Source of the DNA: Bacteroides cellulosilyticus
GTDB lineage: Bacteria > Bacteroidota > Bacteroidia > Bacteroidales > Bacteroidaceae
Assembly (NCBI RefSeq): GCF_020091405.1
Contig: NZ_CP081903.1
Span: 5,890,501-5,954,500 of the forward strand
Reading direction: 5' to 3'
DNA: 64,000 nt
Shown here: in pieces, positions 31,666 through 40,694 of the stretch
Numbering within the stretch: position 1 is the stretch's first letter
Layout of the letters: each line of letters begins with the position of its first letter
The notes under the pieces: model-generated
The model's database searches: none
Told to the model about the DNA's origin: nothing
Seen by the model: only the letters and a program-made list of their open reading frames with translations
Translations under genes and position numbers: made by a program

Positions 31666-34600
31666 TCAATTCTGTTCCGAATCCGTTCCTTTCAAAGGTT
31701 CCTTCCGATATGCCAATGGAGACACACCGTAAAAGTCCTTGAAGCAACGACTAAAATATCGGGGAGAAGCAAAGCCCAGTTGATAAGAAATCTCCGATAT
31801 ATTATATTGAGGTGCTTCCTGTAACAACCGCAACGCCTCTTCCAGCTTCAGTTTTAAAGTAAACTCATTGGGAGTGAGCCCCACCACTTCTTTCAGGCGG
31901 GCAAACATTTTACTACGCCCCATATTCAGTTCGGAAGCCAGCATACTCATGTCAAAGTCCGGATTATCAAAGTTGCGTTTTATAATCCTTGTTGCTTTAT
32001 CCAACAATTCCTGGTCAGCTACATTCAGAATACCAGTTTCCGGAATCGCCGTCACTTCAACCTGCGCCGCCTTATCGAGCAACTTCTTTCTGCTCTTCAA
32101 CAGATTGCCACAACGAGTCAGAAGCAATTTCACGTTAAACGGTTTGGTGATATAATCATCCGCACCAAACATATATCCTTCTATCGTGCAGTCTTCCGAA
32201 GTCTGCGCCGTGAGCAATACCACCGGCATATACGCCAATTCCAGGCAGTTCTTTATCTTATAGCACATTTCTTTACCGGACATCACCGGCATCATCACAT
32301 CACTGACTACAATATCCGGATGCCACTGTTGCGCCATTTCAAAACCCACCTGTCCGTTGGTAGCCTTATACACCGTGTATGTGGGTGAAAAGATGTTTGC
32401 CAACATTTCCAGCACCTCTTCATCATCTTCTACAAGCAGCACGCGGGGCATTCCTGTTTTATCCTCTGCAATTTCCGTCTCATCTTTCTCCATCGTATCA
32501 TTCAGCAATGCTATTTCATCCATAAGCATATCCTTATGATCAGAGTAAGACTTCACTGCTTTTTCATATTCCAACTCCTCTTGCGTAAACTGTACGTTCC
32601 CAATGGGCAGGTATATCCTAAAAATACTGCCTTCTCCCAATGTACTGTCCACTTTAATCTCCCCTTTATGGGCATCTACTATCCCTTTAATTAATGCCAG
32701 TCCGATACCGCTCCCCAACAGTCCTTTCCTGGAGTATTCGTCTCCTACCTGATAAAAACGCTCAAATATCTTCTGCTGTACATCCCGGGGAATTCCACAA
32801 CCACTGTCAGCCACCGCAATTTCAACCATCCGTTGCTGTCGCCTGATAGAAACCTTTATACCTTTTCCTTCCGGTGTATACTTAAACGCATTCGACAGCA
32901 AATTAAAGACTACCTTCTGCATCTGCACCGGATCAAACCACAAATCCACTTCCTCCTCCACATGTTCGAATGTATACTCCATATTCCTCTTATGGGCAAA
33001 GTCGGCAAACAGTTGATAAATGTCCCTCACGAAAGATATTACATCCACGCGCTCCACCTTCAATTTCATGAATCCCTGTTCCTGCTTCCTGAAATCCAAC
33101 AACTCCGTTATCAGGAGACGCAGGTTGATCGCATTTTTATGTATTCCCCGCAAACGCTTGTTTACGATAGGAGCCAGCTTTTCCATTTGCAACAGCATCT
33201 CTACCTGCCCTATTATTAAAGTCAGCGGGGTACGGAACTCATGTGATATGTTCGTAAAGAAACGCAGTTTCATTTTGTTCACTTCTTCTATACGCTCTTT
33301 CTCATTCTTTTCTTCTGCCAAAGATAATGCCAGCAGTCTGCGAGCCATCTTTACCCTCCAGAAACTATAGACAATGCTCGCAATCACAAGGAAATATATA
33401 AGAAACGCCCAAACCGTGGCAAACCAAGGACTATGTATCGTAATGCCAAGCATTATTTCCTTAGGCTCCCCATTTTCCATTTTATTCCCGAAATCACGGA
33501 CTTTCAATATATAATTGCCCGGAGCCAGGTTTGTGTAATTCACTCTTAACTGGTTCGTCAGCACCCAATCTTCATCAAAACCTTCCAGTTTATACTGGTA
33601 TTCATCTTTTCCTTCCAACTCCACATAATTGGAATTGGAAAAATTAATCATTATATTGTTCTGTTCCGAAGATAAATCTAAGTGCCTTGTAAATGCCAGT
33701 GCCTGGGATAATACTCCCGACCCGTCATCGGGAGAAACCTTCATGTTATTGACATAAAGACCGGAAAAATAGAATTCAGACGACCTACTCTCACTCGCCT
33801 GATACAAGTCTTTCTCTCTGAATGCAATCAGCCCGTCTACCCCTCCTATATAAATCAGGTCATCATCAGCCATTAAAATGCCACCGCCTTCAGCTACTGC
33901 CGAAATGCCTCCTTTAAGTCCCAATTCTATAGAATGAATGGAGTCACTAAAAGGAGAATAAATAGAAAAGCCTTCGTCTCCGGTTATCAGTATATTGTTC
34001 ATATGCGTTTCTGCCAGGTTATAGCAAAAATCACTCAGCAAATGGCTGCTTTCTTTTGTATAATGTTTCCAATTTTCCGTATCATGATTATAAGAATACA
34101 CGCCGTCTCCCAAAGTGGCTATATAAACCGTTCCATCAGAAGCCTCCATGATGCGGGTGATCCGGGCATTCGTGACAACACTCCCTTTCAGTTCTACACA
34201 TTCCAATTGTTTCCAGTCACCTATCTTTATCCTGTAAAGTTTAAAATCCGCTGCCAGCCAAACATATCCCCGCGAGTCAATCTCAAACGTCAGAAAAAGG
34301 CGCTCCTTACTGAGCAACTGAAACTCATTCCTTTCCGGATTAATTCTCCAAAAGCCATTACGAGCAGTTACATACAACCATCCATCTTTAAATATAGAGT
34401 GATAAATAATATGGTTTGGGCCCTCTCCCGTCCGCTTGTAATGGTCAAAATAATGATAAAAACGATCCTGTTTTCTGTCATACCGGCTTATTCCACCAGT
34501 ATATGTACCTATATATACCTGATCGTTTTTTTTATCATAACTTATCGTTTTTATATTATTATGGTAAATAGAGTTCTTTCCGGAAGACGTGTAATAAGTA

Positions 34601-35700
34601 AAGATTCCACTTGTCCTGATCAACCTGTTCACACCTCCCCCATCAGTGCCAATCCACAAATTATGGTCTTTATCTTCGACCATCTGCCCCACAATAGGAA
34701 AGTTTAAGCAATGATTGTTAGTGTTGTCATAAGGATAATACAGAAATACATCCTTCGACTGATTGAAATAATTAACGCCACCGTAATAAGTGCCTACCCA
34801 TATAGTGCCTTGCCTGTCTTTATAAAGAGAAAAAACAGATTGATGTTCCAAAGATCCCGGATGATAATCAGGACGGTAGACACGATATGTATCCGCATAA
34901 GGATTATAAACCTGCAAACCCTCAAAGGTTCCAAACCAGACATTCTGCCATTCATCTTCTACAAATCCTCTTATTTGCTGACTTACAACACGCTCTGAAG
35001 AGTATTCTTCCTTTGTAATCTTCCCATCTCTGCCTACTCTATACAACCCTTGCATGCGCGAAGCAATCCACAACTCTTTACGGCTACTTACAAATAACTT
35101 GAATATCTCAATATCGGGAAGCACACATTTTACTTCTTCTCCCTCCACTACATACAGCCCGCTTGCCGCCCCTATCCAGATCTTTCCGCCTGACATTTCC
35201 ATACACATGACAGAAGCCACATTCAACTTACGGTAAAAACATAATGAGTCCGCATCGGTATCATATTTGAATAAAGTGTCGCGAACAGTACACCAGACCT
35301 CCCCATCTAAAGTTGCCAGAGCCCCGACACCAGCCGGAAGCAGCTCTTTAAACCTTTCCTTGTGGATGTCATACTTAATGAGAGCTCCGCTATTCAACAT
35401 CAGAATATCACCATTTGAATCGCCTATAATCTGGTTAACCACTCCGTTGATGAGGTTCTTTCTTCGATGTTGACAATCTGTGATATCATAAGACTTATAC
35501 TTGGAAATCTCTTTGCTATCGTAAACGTTCACTCCCTCATTCGTGCCAAACCACATACGTCCCAAAGTATCTTGATAGATAGCCAGTACCGAAGGGCTGG
35601 AAAGTCCGTCCTTCATTGTCAGTTTTTTAAAGTATTGCCCATAAAATTCGGCGGGTAACAACATCAGAAAAAGCAGTAGTATGTATTTAAGTCGGTTCAT
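31666..35700 (-). CDS. Hybrid two-component system regulator (HTCS) of PUL 1
   Basis: Encodes 1344 residues from the ATG at 35700. Order: signal peptide (1-20), two sets of Reg_prop propeller repeats to about 640, Y_Y_Y domain (about 655-740), membrane helix (about 757-780), HisKA with His820 in NISHEFRTPLTL, HATPase (VFNLLSNAFKYTP, DSGCGIP), receiver domain with Asp1134 in VSDVMMPVMSG, and AraC-type HTH at the end (ISEISYQLGFASPRYFSRCFKDFYGVSP). The periplasmic sensor should bind an oligosaccharide of the PUL substrate and the HTH then activates both flanking operons. A TTG 17 codons upstream is ruled out because it overlaps the predicted promoter. Confidence 0.95.
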   Translation of the reverse strand: MNRLKYILLLFLMLLPAEFYGQYFKKLTMKDGLSSPSVLAIYQDTLGRMWFGTNEGVNVYDSKEISKYKSYDITDCQHRRKNLINGVVNQIIGDSNGDILMLNSGALIKYDIHKERFKELLPAGVGALATLDGEVWCTVRDTLFKYDTDADSLCFYRKLNVASVMCMEMSGGKIWIGAASGLYVVEGEEVKCVLPDIEIFKLFVSSRKELWIASRMQGLYRVGRDGKITKEEYSSERVVSQQIRGFVEDEWQNVWFGTFEGLQVYNPYADTYRVYRPDYHPGSLEHQSVFSLYKDRQGTIWVGTYYGGVNYFNQSKDVFLYYPYDNTNNHCLNFPIVGQMVEDKDHNLWIGTDGGGVNRLIRTSGIFTYYTSSGKNSIYHNNIKTISYDKKNDQVYIGTYTGGISRYDRKQDRFYHYFDHYKRTGEGPNHIIYHSIFKDGWLYVTARNGFWRINPERNEFQLLSKERLFLTFEIDSRGYVWLAADFKLYRIKIGDWKQLECVELKGSVVTNARITRIMEASDGTVYIATLGDGVYSYNHDTENWKHYTKESSHLLSDFCYNLAETHMNNILITGDEGFSIYSPFSDSIHSIELGLKGGISAVAEGGGILMADDDLIYIGGVDGLIAFREKDLYQASESRSSEFYFSGLYVNNMKVSPDDGSGVLSQALAFTRHLDLSSEQNNIMINFSNSNYVELEGKDEYQYKLEGFDEDWVLTNQLRVNYTNLAPGNYILKVRDFGNKMENGEPKEIMLGITIHSPWFATVWAFLIYFLVIASIVYSFWRVKMARRLLALSLAEEKNEKERIEEVNKMKLRFFTNISHEFRTPLTLIIGQVEMLLQMEKLAPIVNKRLRGIHKNAINLRLLITELLDFRKQEQGFMKLKVERVDVISFVRDIYQLFADFAHKRNMEYTFEHVEEEVDLWFDPVQMQKVVFNLLSNAFKYTPEGKGIKVSIRRQQRMVEIAVADSGCGIPRDVQQKIFERFYQVGDEYSRKGLLGSGIGLALIKGIVDAHKGEIKVDSTLGEGSIFRIYLPIGNVQFTQEELEYEKAVKSYSDHKDMLMDEIALLNDTMEKDETEIAEDKTGMPRVLLVEDDEEVLEMLANIFSPTYTVYKATNGQVGFEMAQQWHPDIVVSDVMMPVMSGKEMCYKIKNCLELAYMPVVLLTAQTSEDCTIEGYMFGADDYITKPFNVKLLLTRCGNLLKSRKKLLDKAAQVEVTAIPETGILNVADQELLDKATRIIKRNFDNPDFDMSMLASELNMGRSKMFARLKEVVGLTPNEFTLKLKLEEALRLLQEAPQYNISEISYQLGFASPRYFSRCFKDFYGVSPLAYRKEPLKGTDSEQN

Positions 35701-35748
35701 AGTAATATAATTCTCAAGGTTATATAATACAAATACGAGTTGTGTTTG

Positions 35749-35778
35749 CAAAAATATCTAAAAGAGTTCAAATATCAA
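35749..35778 (-). promoter_or_regulatory. Predicted promoter of the PUL 1 HTCS gene
   Basis: On the minus strand TATTTTTG (35756-35749) matches the -7 consensus and TTG (35778-35776) lies 19 bases upstream. Transcription near 35742 gives a leader of about 42 bases. Both boxes being present fits constitutive low-level expression of the sensor. Confidence 0.5.
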
Positions 35779-35811
35779 TAGGTTATCCTACTCTATTTTA
35801 TGCTACAGTAT

Positions 35812-35850
35812 GCCAAATCTGTCCGTTTTTGCGGCACATTTTGTCCATCC
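35812..35850 (+). promoter_or_regulatory. Candidate HTCS operator before the GH29-GH105-GH2 operon
   Basis: Two units at a 22-bp pitch begin at 35812 and 35834; each starts GC and carries TGTCC nine to ten bases on (GTCC at 35821-35824 and 35843-35846). GGCACA at 35833-35838 precedes the second GTCC by four bases, as in the susC upstream site. It sits between the HTCS and GH29 promoters. Confidence 0.45.
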
Positions 35851-35895
35851 GCCTCTATCTGGAAAATATTGCCAGGAAGTAGTTCAAAAAACATA

Positions 35896-35903
35896 TACCT
35901 TTG
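35896..35903 (+). promoter_or_regulatory. Predicted -7 box of the GH29 operon
   Basis: TACCTTTG fits TAnnTTTG exactly. Transcription would begin near 35910, 37 bases before the GH29 ATG. No TTTG lies at the -33 distance, as expected if the HTCS activates it. Confidence 0.5.
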
Positions 35904-35946
35904 TTCCTGTCTCAAAACACATTAAATTAATAATTTTACTAACATT

Positions 35947-37386
35947 ATGAAGAAACATTATCCGGCAATCGCCGCACTCCTGATCCTGTTCTTATTCCCT
36001 TCCTCCATGCAGGCGCAAAAGGCGCTACCTGCCGATATGGAAATAGAACTGCACTATGGTGCCGACCGCTTAGGTAAACGTCCCGATCAGGCTATGCAGA
36101 AATTCAGAGAAAACCGTCTGGGAGCATTCATACACTGGGGGCTATACGCCATACCAGGAGGCGAATGGGAAGGCAAAGTATATAACGGAGCCGCCGAATG
36201 GCTTAAGTCGTGGGCCAAAGTTCCCGCTGACGAATGGCTGCAACTGATGCAGCAATGGAATCCTGAGAAATTCAATGCAAAAAGATGGGCACAAATGGCA
36301 AAAGAAATGGGAGTGAAATATGTAAAAATTACTACCAAACATCATGAGGGCTTCTGTCTGTGGCCAAGTCAGTTCACCAAGTACACGGTAGCCAATACCC
36401 CCTATAAGAAAGATATCCTGGGAGAACTGGTAAAAGCCTATAACGATGCAGGCATTGATGTCCATTTCTACTTCTCCGTAATGGACTGGAGCCATCCGGA
36501 CTGGCGATACGACCTTAAAAACGAGGAAGATGAAAAAGCTTTCCAACGTTTTCTTACGTTCACGGACAATCAACTGAAAGAACTCGCCACCCGCTACCCC
36601 ACCGTCAAAGATTTCTGGTTCGATGGAACCTGGGATGCAAGTATCAAGAAAAACGGCTGGTGGACTGCGCATGCCGAACGTATGCTGAAAGATCTCATCC
36701 CCGGTGTAACCGTCAACAGCCGCTTGCGTGCCGATGATTATGGCAAAAGACACTTCGACAGCAACGGGCACCTGATGGGAGACTATGAATCAGCCTACGA
36801 ACGCCGGTTACCCGATCCCGTAAAGGACCTGCAAGTAACGAAATGGGATTGGGAAGCCTGCATGACCATCCCCGAAAACCAATGGGGCTACCACAAGGAC
36901 TGGTCATTGAGCTACATCAAGAATCCGGTTGAGGTGCTGGAACGCATCGTTCACGCCGTATCCATGGGAGGTAACATGGTAGTCAACTTCGGCCCCCAGC
37001 CGGATGGGGACTTCCGTGCAGAAGAAAAAGAACTTGCCAAAGTTATCGGTAAATGGACAGCCCGGAACGGTGAATGCATCTATGCCTGTGGCTACGCCGG
37101 CTGGGAGAAACAGGACTGGGGTTACTACACCGCCAAGGGCCACCATGTCTACATGGTGGTATTCAATCGTCCCTACTCCGGACAGCTGACCGCCAAAACT
37201 CCAAAGGGAACCCAAATTATCAAGGCTTCCCTACTGAACGGAGAGAACATAAAAGTCACCGAAACAGCCCGCAATGAATATAATGTAAGTATGCCCAAAC
37301 ATGAATTCAACGAGCCTTTTGTCATCAAACTCGAAATAAAATCATCCGAAAGTATAACCAATAAATATCGTGAAGCACTCACCTAA
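35947..37386 (+). CDS. GH29 alpha-L-fucosidase
   Basis: Encodes 479 residues with a signal peptide (1-23, ending Met-Gln-Ala). The GH29 barrel is marked by RFGAFIHWG-like RLGAFIHWGLYAIPGGEW near residue 57, KYVKITTKHHEGFCLW near 120, and nucleophile Asp226 in DFWFDGTWD. After GNMVVNFGPQPDGDF a C-terminal beta-sandwich follows. It should release alpha-linked fucose in the periplasm. Linkage preference and acid/base residue cannot be assigned with certainty. First gene of the plus-strand operon, 11 bases before GH105. Confidence 0.92.
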   Translation: MKKHYPAIAALLILFLFPSSMQAQKALPADMEIELHYGADRLGKRPDQAMQKFRENRLGAFIHWGLYAIPGGEWEGKVYNGAAEWLKSWAKVPADEWLQLMQQWNPEKFNAKRWAQMAKEMGVKYVKITTKHHEGFCLWPSQFTKYTVANTPYKKDILGELVKAYNDAGIDVHFYFSVMDWSHPDWRYDLKNEEDEKAFQRFLTFTDNQLKELATRYPTVKDFWFDGTWDASIKKNGWWTAHAERMLKDLIPGVTVNSRLRADDYGKRHFDSNGHLMGDYESAYERRLPDPVKDLQVTKWDWEACMTIPENQWGYHKDWSLSYIKNPVEVLERIVHAVSMGGNMVVNFGPQPDGDFRAEEKELAKVIGKWTARNGECIYACGYAGWEKQDWGYYTAKGHHVYMVVFNRPYSGQLTAKTPKGTQIIKASLLNGENIKVTETARNEYNVSMPKHEFNEPFVIKLEIKSSESITNKYREALT

Positions 37387-37397
37387 AAAAAGTAAAA

Positions 37398-38507
37398 ATG
37401 AAACGTTTAATTATCTATTCCATCCTGTCCGTTACAGCCTTGTGTTCCTATGGACAAAGCAATTTTAATAAAACGGAAATAAAATCTATCATGAAACGTG
37501 TGGCTGACTGGCAAATAGCCAATCCGGCAACAGGTGCGGAACATGACGACCTGAACTGGACCTATGCCGCACTGTACATGGGAATGATAGACTGGGCCGA
37601 ATTGACCGAAAAAGAAGACGGTGACAGCCAATATTACAATTGGCTCCTGAAAATAGGCCGGAGAAATGCCTGGCAAATGGGAAAGTACATGTATCATGCA
37701 GACTTCATCGCTGTAGGACAAGTCTTCTTGGAAATGTATCAGAAATATAACGATCGCAATATGATGCTTCCTACCCTGGCACGCACGGAATTCGTCATCA
37801 ACCATCCTTCGGCCAGCACGCTGGAACTGGATTACAGGAATATGGCAAGCCTGGAACGCTGGTCATGGTGTGACGCACTATTCATGGCTCCTCCCGTATA
37901 TGCCAAAATGTATATGCTGACGAATGATTGGAAATATATCGAATTCATGAATCGGGAATACAAAGCAACTTACGATTACCTTTTTGACAAAGAAGAAGAG
38001 CTTTTCTACAGAGATCACCGCTACTTCAAACAGAAAGAGGCCAATGGTAAGAAAGTTTTCTGGGGACGCGGTAATGGCTGGGTGTTAGGCGGACTTTGTG
38101 AAATTCTCCAGACACTACCCCGAAATAACATGCACCGCCAATTCTATCAGGATCTCTTCATCACTCTGTCCAACCGCATCGTCCGGTTGCAGGGCAAGGA
38201 CGGATATTGGCATGCAAGTCTGCTGGACCCCGACTCTTATCCTTCACCCGAAACAAGTGCCACCGGCTTCATTGTCTATGCACTGGCCTATGGTGTCAAT
38301 GAAGGGCTGCTGGACAAAACTGTCATGATGCCCGCCATCGAGAAAGGTTGGCAAGCCCTCGTCAAGGCAGTGGAGAAAGACGGCAAGCTGGGTTATGTAC
38401 AACCCATTGGTGCAGATCCCAAGAAAGTGACTCGTGAAATGACGGAGGTCTATGGCGCAGGAGCGTTCCTGCTAGCCGGCAACCAGATTTATAAAATGGT
38501 TCCATAA
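37398..38507 (+). CDS. GH105 unsaturated glucuronyl/galacturonyl hydrolase
   Basis: Encodes 369 residues with a signal peptide (1-19). The YteR/GH105 pattern is visible: DDLNWTYAALYMGM near residue 50, catalytic Asp159 in WCDALFMAPPVYAK, VFWGRGNGWVLGGL near 217, and ETSATGFIVYALAYG near 285. It removes 4,5-unsaturated uronyl residues from lyase products. The PUL thus holds two families with the same chemistry (GH88 and GH105), which implies two kinds of unsaturated ends or linkages. It is 2 bases from the GH2 gene, so the two are translationally coupled. Confidence 0.92.
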   Translation: MKRLIIYSILSVTALCSYGQSNFNKTEIKSIMKRVADWQIANPATGAEHDDLNWTYAALYMGMIDWAELTEKEDGDSQYYNWLLKIGRRNAWQMGKYMYHADFIAVGQVFLEMYQKYNDRNMMLPTLARTEFVINHPSASTLELDYRNMASLERWSWCDALFMAPPVYAKMYMLTNDWKYIEFMNREYKATYDYLFDKEEELFYRDHRYFKQKEANGKKVFWGRGNGWVLGGLCEILQTLPRNNMHRQFYQDLFITLSNRIVRLQGKDGYWHASLLDPDSYPSPETSATGFIVYALAYGVNEGLLDKTVMMPAIEKGWQALVKAVEKDGKLGYVQPIGADPKKVTREMTEVYGAGAFLLAGNQIYKMVP

Positions 38508-38509
38508 CT

Positions 38510-40579
38510 ATGAGAAGACCGGTATTCATATTTCTATTATTTTGCCTTTGTGGCATCACCTCACTGAAGGCACGCGACATCGTGCCCTTCAACGACAAGT
38601 GGTTTTTCAAGAAAGACTCACTCTCTACCGAAGTTACCATTCCACACACCTGGAATGCTACGGATATGCAAATAAAGGCAAAAGCCTTTTATGAAGGAAG
38701 CGCCAGTTACCGGAAAAGCTGTCTGTTTCCCGAATCCTGGAAAGGAAAACGCCTTTTCCTGCGCTTCGAAGGTGTGGGGAGTTGTGCGGAAGTATACGTC
38801 AACGGTAAACTCACCGGAAGCCATAAGGGAGGATACTCCGCTTTTACATGCGAAATCCAAAACGAAATCAAATTCGGTGAGGAAAACGAAATCAAAGTGC
38901 TGGTGGACAACACGGCACGCCCTGATGTTATCCCTGTCAATCACAATCTGTTCGGCATATACGGCGGTATCTATCGCCCGGTATGGCTCATCATCACTGA
39001 TAGCTGTAACATTGCAGTGACCGATCATGCTTCATCGGGCGTATACATCTCACAAAAGAACGTATCGCGGCAATCAGCAGAAATCTCGGTAAAGGTAAAA
39101 CTGGATAATAACGGGCTACATCCCGTTCCCGTAATTTTGGAGAATGTAATCTATGACGTCACAGGCAAACAGATTGCTGCTGAACGCCAATCATTCGACC
39201 TGCAATTCCAAGGGATGCAGACACGTACCAGTCATTTCAAACTAAAACGACCGCACCTATGGCAAGGACGGGAAGATCCTTATCTGTACAAGGTCACCTC
39301 ACGCCTGTATCAGAATGGAAAAGTGATTGATGAAATATCGCAACCGCTGGGAGTGCGCAACTATGAAATAATTGCCGGAAAAGGTTTCTTCCTTAACGGG
39401 AAAAAGTATCCCATGTACGGCGTCGCCCGCCATCAGGACTGGTGGGAAACCGGTGCTGCTCTCAGCAACGAGCAACACGATACAGATCTGGCTTTCATCA
39501 TGGATATTGGAGCCACCACCGTTCGCTTCGCCCATTACCAGCAGTCAGAGTACCTCTATTCGCGCTGCGACAGCTTGGGACTGATCATTTGGGCCGAAAT
39601 ACCATTCGTAAACCGCGTTACCAGCAAAGAGTGGGAAAATGCGCACAACCAACTGCGCGAATTGATCCGCCAGAGTTTCAACCATCCTTCCATCTACGTC
39701 TGGGGATTGCACAACGAAGTTTATCAACCCCATGCCTATACGGCACAACTTACCCGCTCTCTGCACGACCTGGCTAAGACGGAAGATCCCGGACGATACA
39801 CTGTAGCCGTGAACGGCTATGGCCATGCCGAACATCCGGTGAACATGCAAGCTGACATCCAGGGCATGAACCGCTATTTCGGCTGGTACGAAAAGAAAAT
39901 CCGGGATATTGATGCCTGGGTAGAACATTTGGAAACGGAATACCCCGAAATGAAACTGATGCTGACGGAGTACGGAGCCGATGCAAACCTCCAACATCAG
40001 ACTGAGTTTCTGGGAGAATCGCTGAACTGGACTAAAGAGTTTTATCCCGAAACATTCCAGACCAAAACCCATGAATATCAGTGGGCAGTAATAACAAAAC
40101 ACCCGTACATCATTGCTTCATACGTATGGAATATGTTCGACTTTGCCTGTCCGATGTGGGAACGCGGAGGAGTACCGGCACGCAACATGAAAGGGCTGGT
40201 TACTTTTGACCGTAAAACCCTCAAGGATTCTTATTTCTGGTACAAAGCCAACTGGAGTAAAAATCCCGTCCTCTATCTGACGCAAAGAAGAAACAATCAG
40301 CGGGAAACCCGAACCACCAGTGTCACAGTATATTCCAATCTCGGCACCCCGAAAGTTTTCCTGAACGGGAAAGCATTGGACAACATCCGGAAAGGATATA
40401 CGGAAGTGCATTATATCATTGACAACGTGACACTGGCAAATGGGGAAAACAAGCTGCAAGCCGTCATTACAGACCGGGACGGAAAGGAATATGCCGACGA
40501 AATAATATGGCATTATCAAGGTGAACAACGCCGGAGCACCGATAACCGTGAAAACCGGAACGAACACTCCGGCTTTTGA
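38510..40579 (+). CDS. GH2 family glycosidase (short form)
   Basis: Encodes 689 residues with a signal peptide (1-21). Jelly-roll (about 25-170), Ig-like domain, then a TIM barrel with acid/base Glu403 (WGLHNEVYQ) and nucleophile Glu487 (MLTEYGAD), and a C-terminal DUF4982-like sandwich. Shorter than LacZ-type enzymes and without their C-terminal domains. Beta-galactosidase and beta-glucuronidase are both possible. The start lies 2 bases after the GH105 stop. The last about 15 residues are Arg/Asn/Glu rich and look disordered. Confidence 0.88.
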   Translation: MRRPVFIFLLFCLCGITSLKARDIVPFNDKWFFKKDSLSTEVTIPHTWNATDMQIKAKAFYEGSASYRKSCLFPESWKGKRLFLRFEGVGSCAEVYVNGKLTGSHKGGYSAFTCEIQNEIKFGEENEIKVLVDNTARPDVIPVNHNLFGIYGGIYRPVWLIITDSCNIAVTDHASSGVYISQKNVSRQSAEISVKVKLDNNGLHPVPVILENVIYDVTGKQIAAERQSFDLQFQGMQTRTSHFKLKRPHLWQGREDPYLYKVTSRLYQNGKVIDEISQPLGVRNYEIIAGKGFFLNGKKYPMYGVARHQDWWETGAALSNEQHDTDLAFIMDIGATTVRFAHYQQSEYLYSRCDSLGLIIWAEIPFVNRVTSKEWENAHNQLRELIRQSFNHPSIYVWGLHNEVYQPHAYTAQLTRSLHDLAKTEDPGRYTVAVNGYGHAEHPVNMQADIQGMNRYFGWYEKKIRDIDAWVEHLETEYPEMKLMLTEYGADANLQHQTEFLGESLNWTKEFYPETFQTKTHEYQWAVITKHPYIIASYVWNMFDFACPMWERGGVPARNMKGLVTFDRKTLKDSYFWYKANWSKNPVLYLTQRRNNQRETRTTSVTVYSNLGTPKVFLNGKALDNIRKGYTEVHYIIDNVTLANGENKLQAVITDRDGKEYADEIIWHYQGEQRRSTDNRENRNEHSGF

Positions 40580-40628
40580 ATGGAGCTGCAAATGGACAAT
40601 TATAGCATATAAAACAGATAAAAAAATA

Positions 40629-40659
40629 AGGTCGGTATCAATTTACCGACCTATATTTG
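40629..40659 (+). promoter_or_regulatory. Dyad and predicted promoter directly before the PL8 lyase gene
   Basis: A perfect 9-bp inverted repeat (40629-40637 with 40644-40652) overlaps by one base a TATATTTG (40652-40659) that fits the -7 consensus. Transcription near 40666 would give a leader of about 28 bases. The dyad may be an operator for this promoter or a weak terminator of the GH29-GH105-GH2 transcript; it lacks a U-run. Confidence 0.4.
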
Positions 40660-40694
40660 CCCCAACTTAAATAATACATTAAACCGAAAATAAT

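Noticed and set aside
35701..35751. A longer PUL 1 HTCS starting at a TTG
   Set aside because: The extension overlaps the predicted -7 box and spoils a standard signal peptide that begins at the ATG at 35700.
39545..40102. A 185-codon open frame on the minus strand across the short GH2 gene
   Set aside because: It is antisense to the GH2 barrel with both catalytic Glu codons; no independent support.
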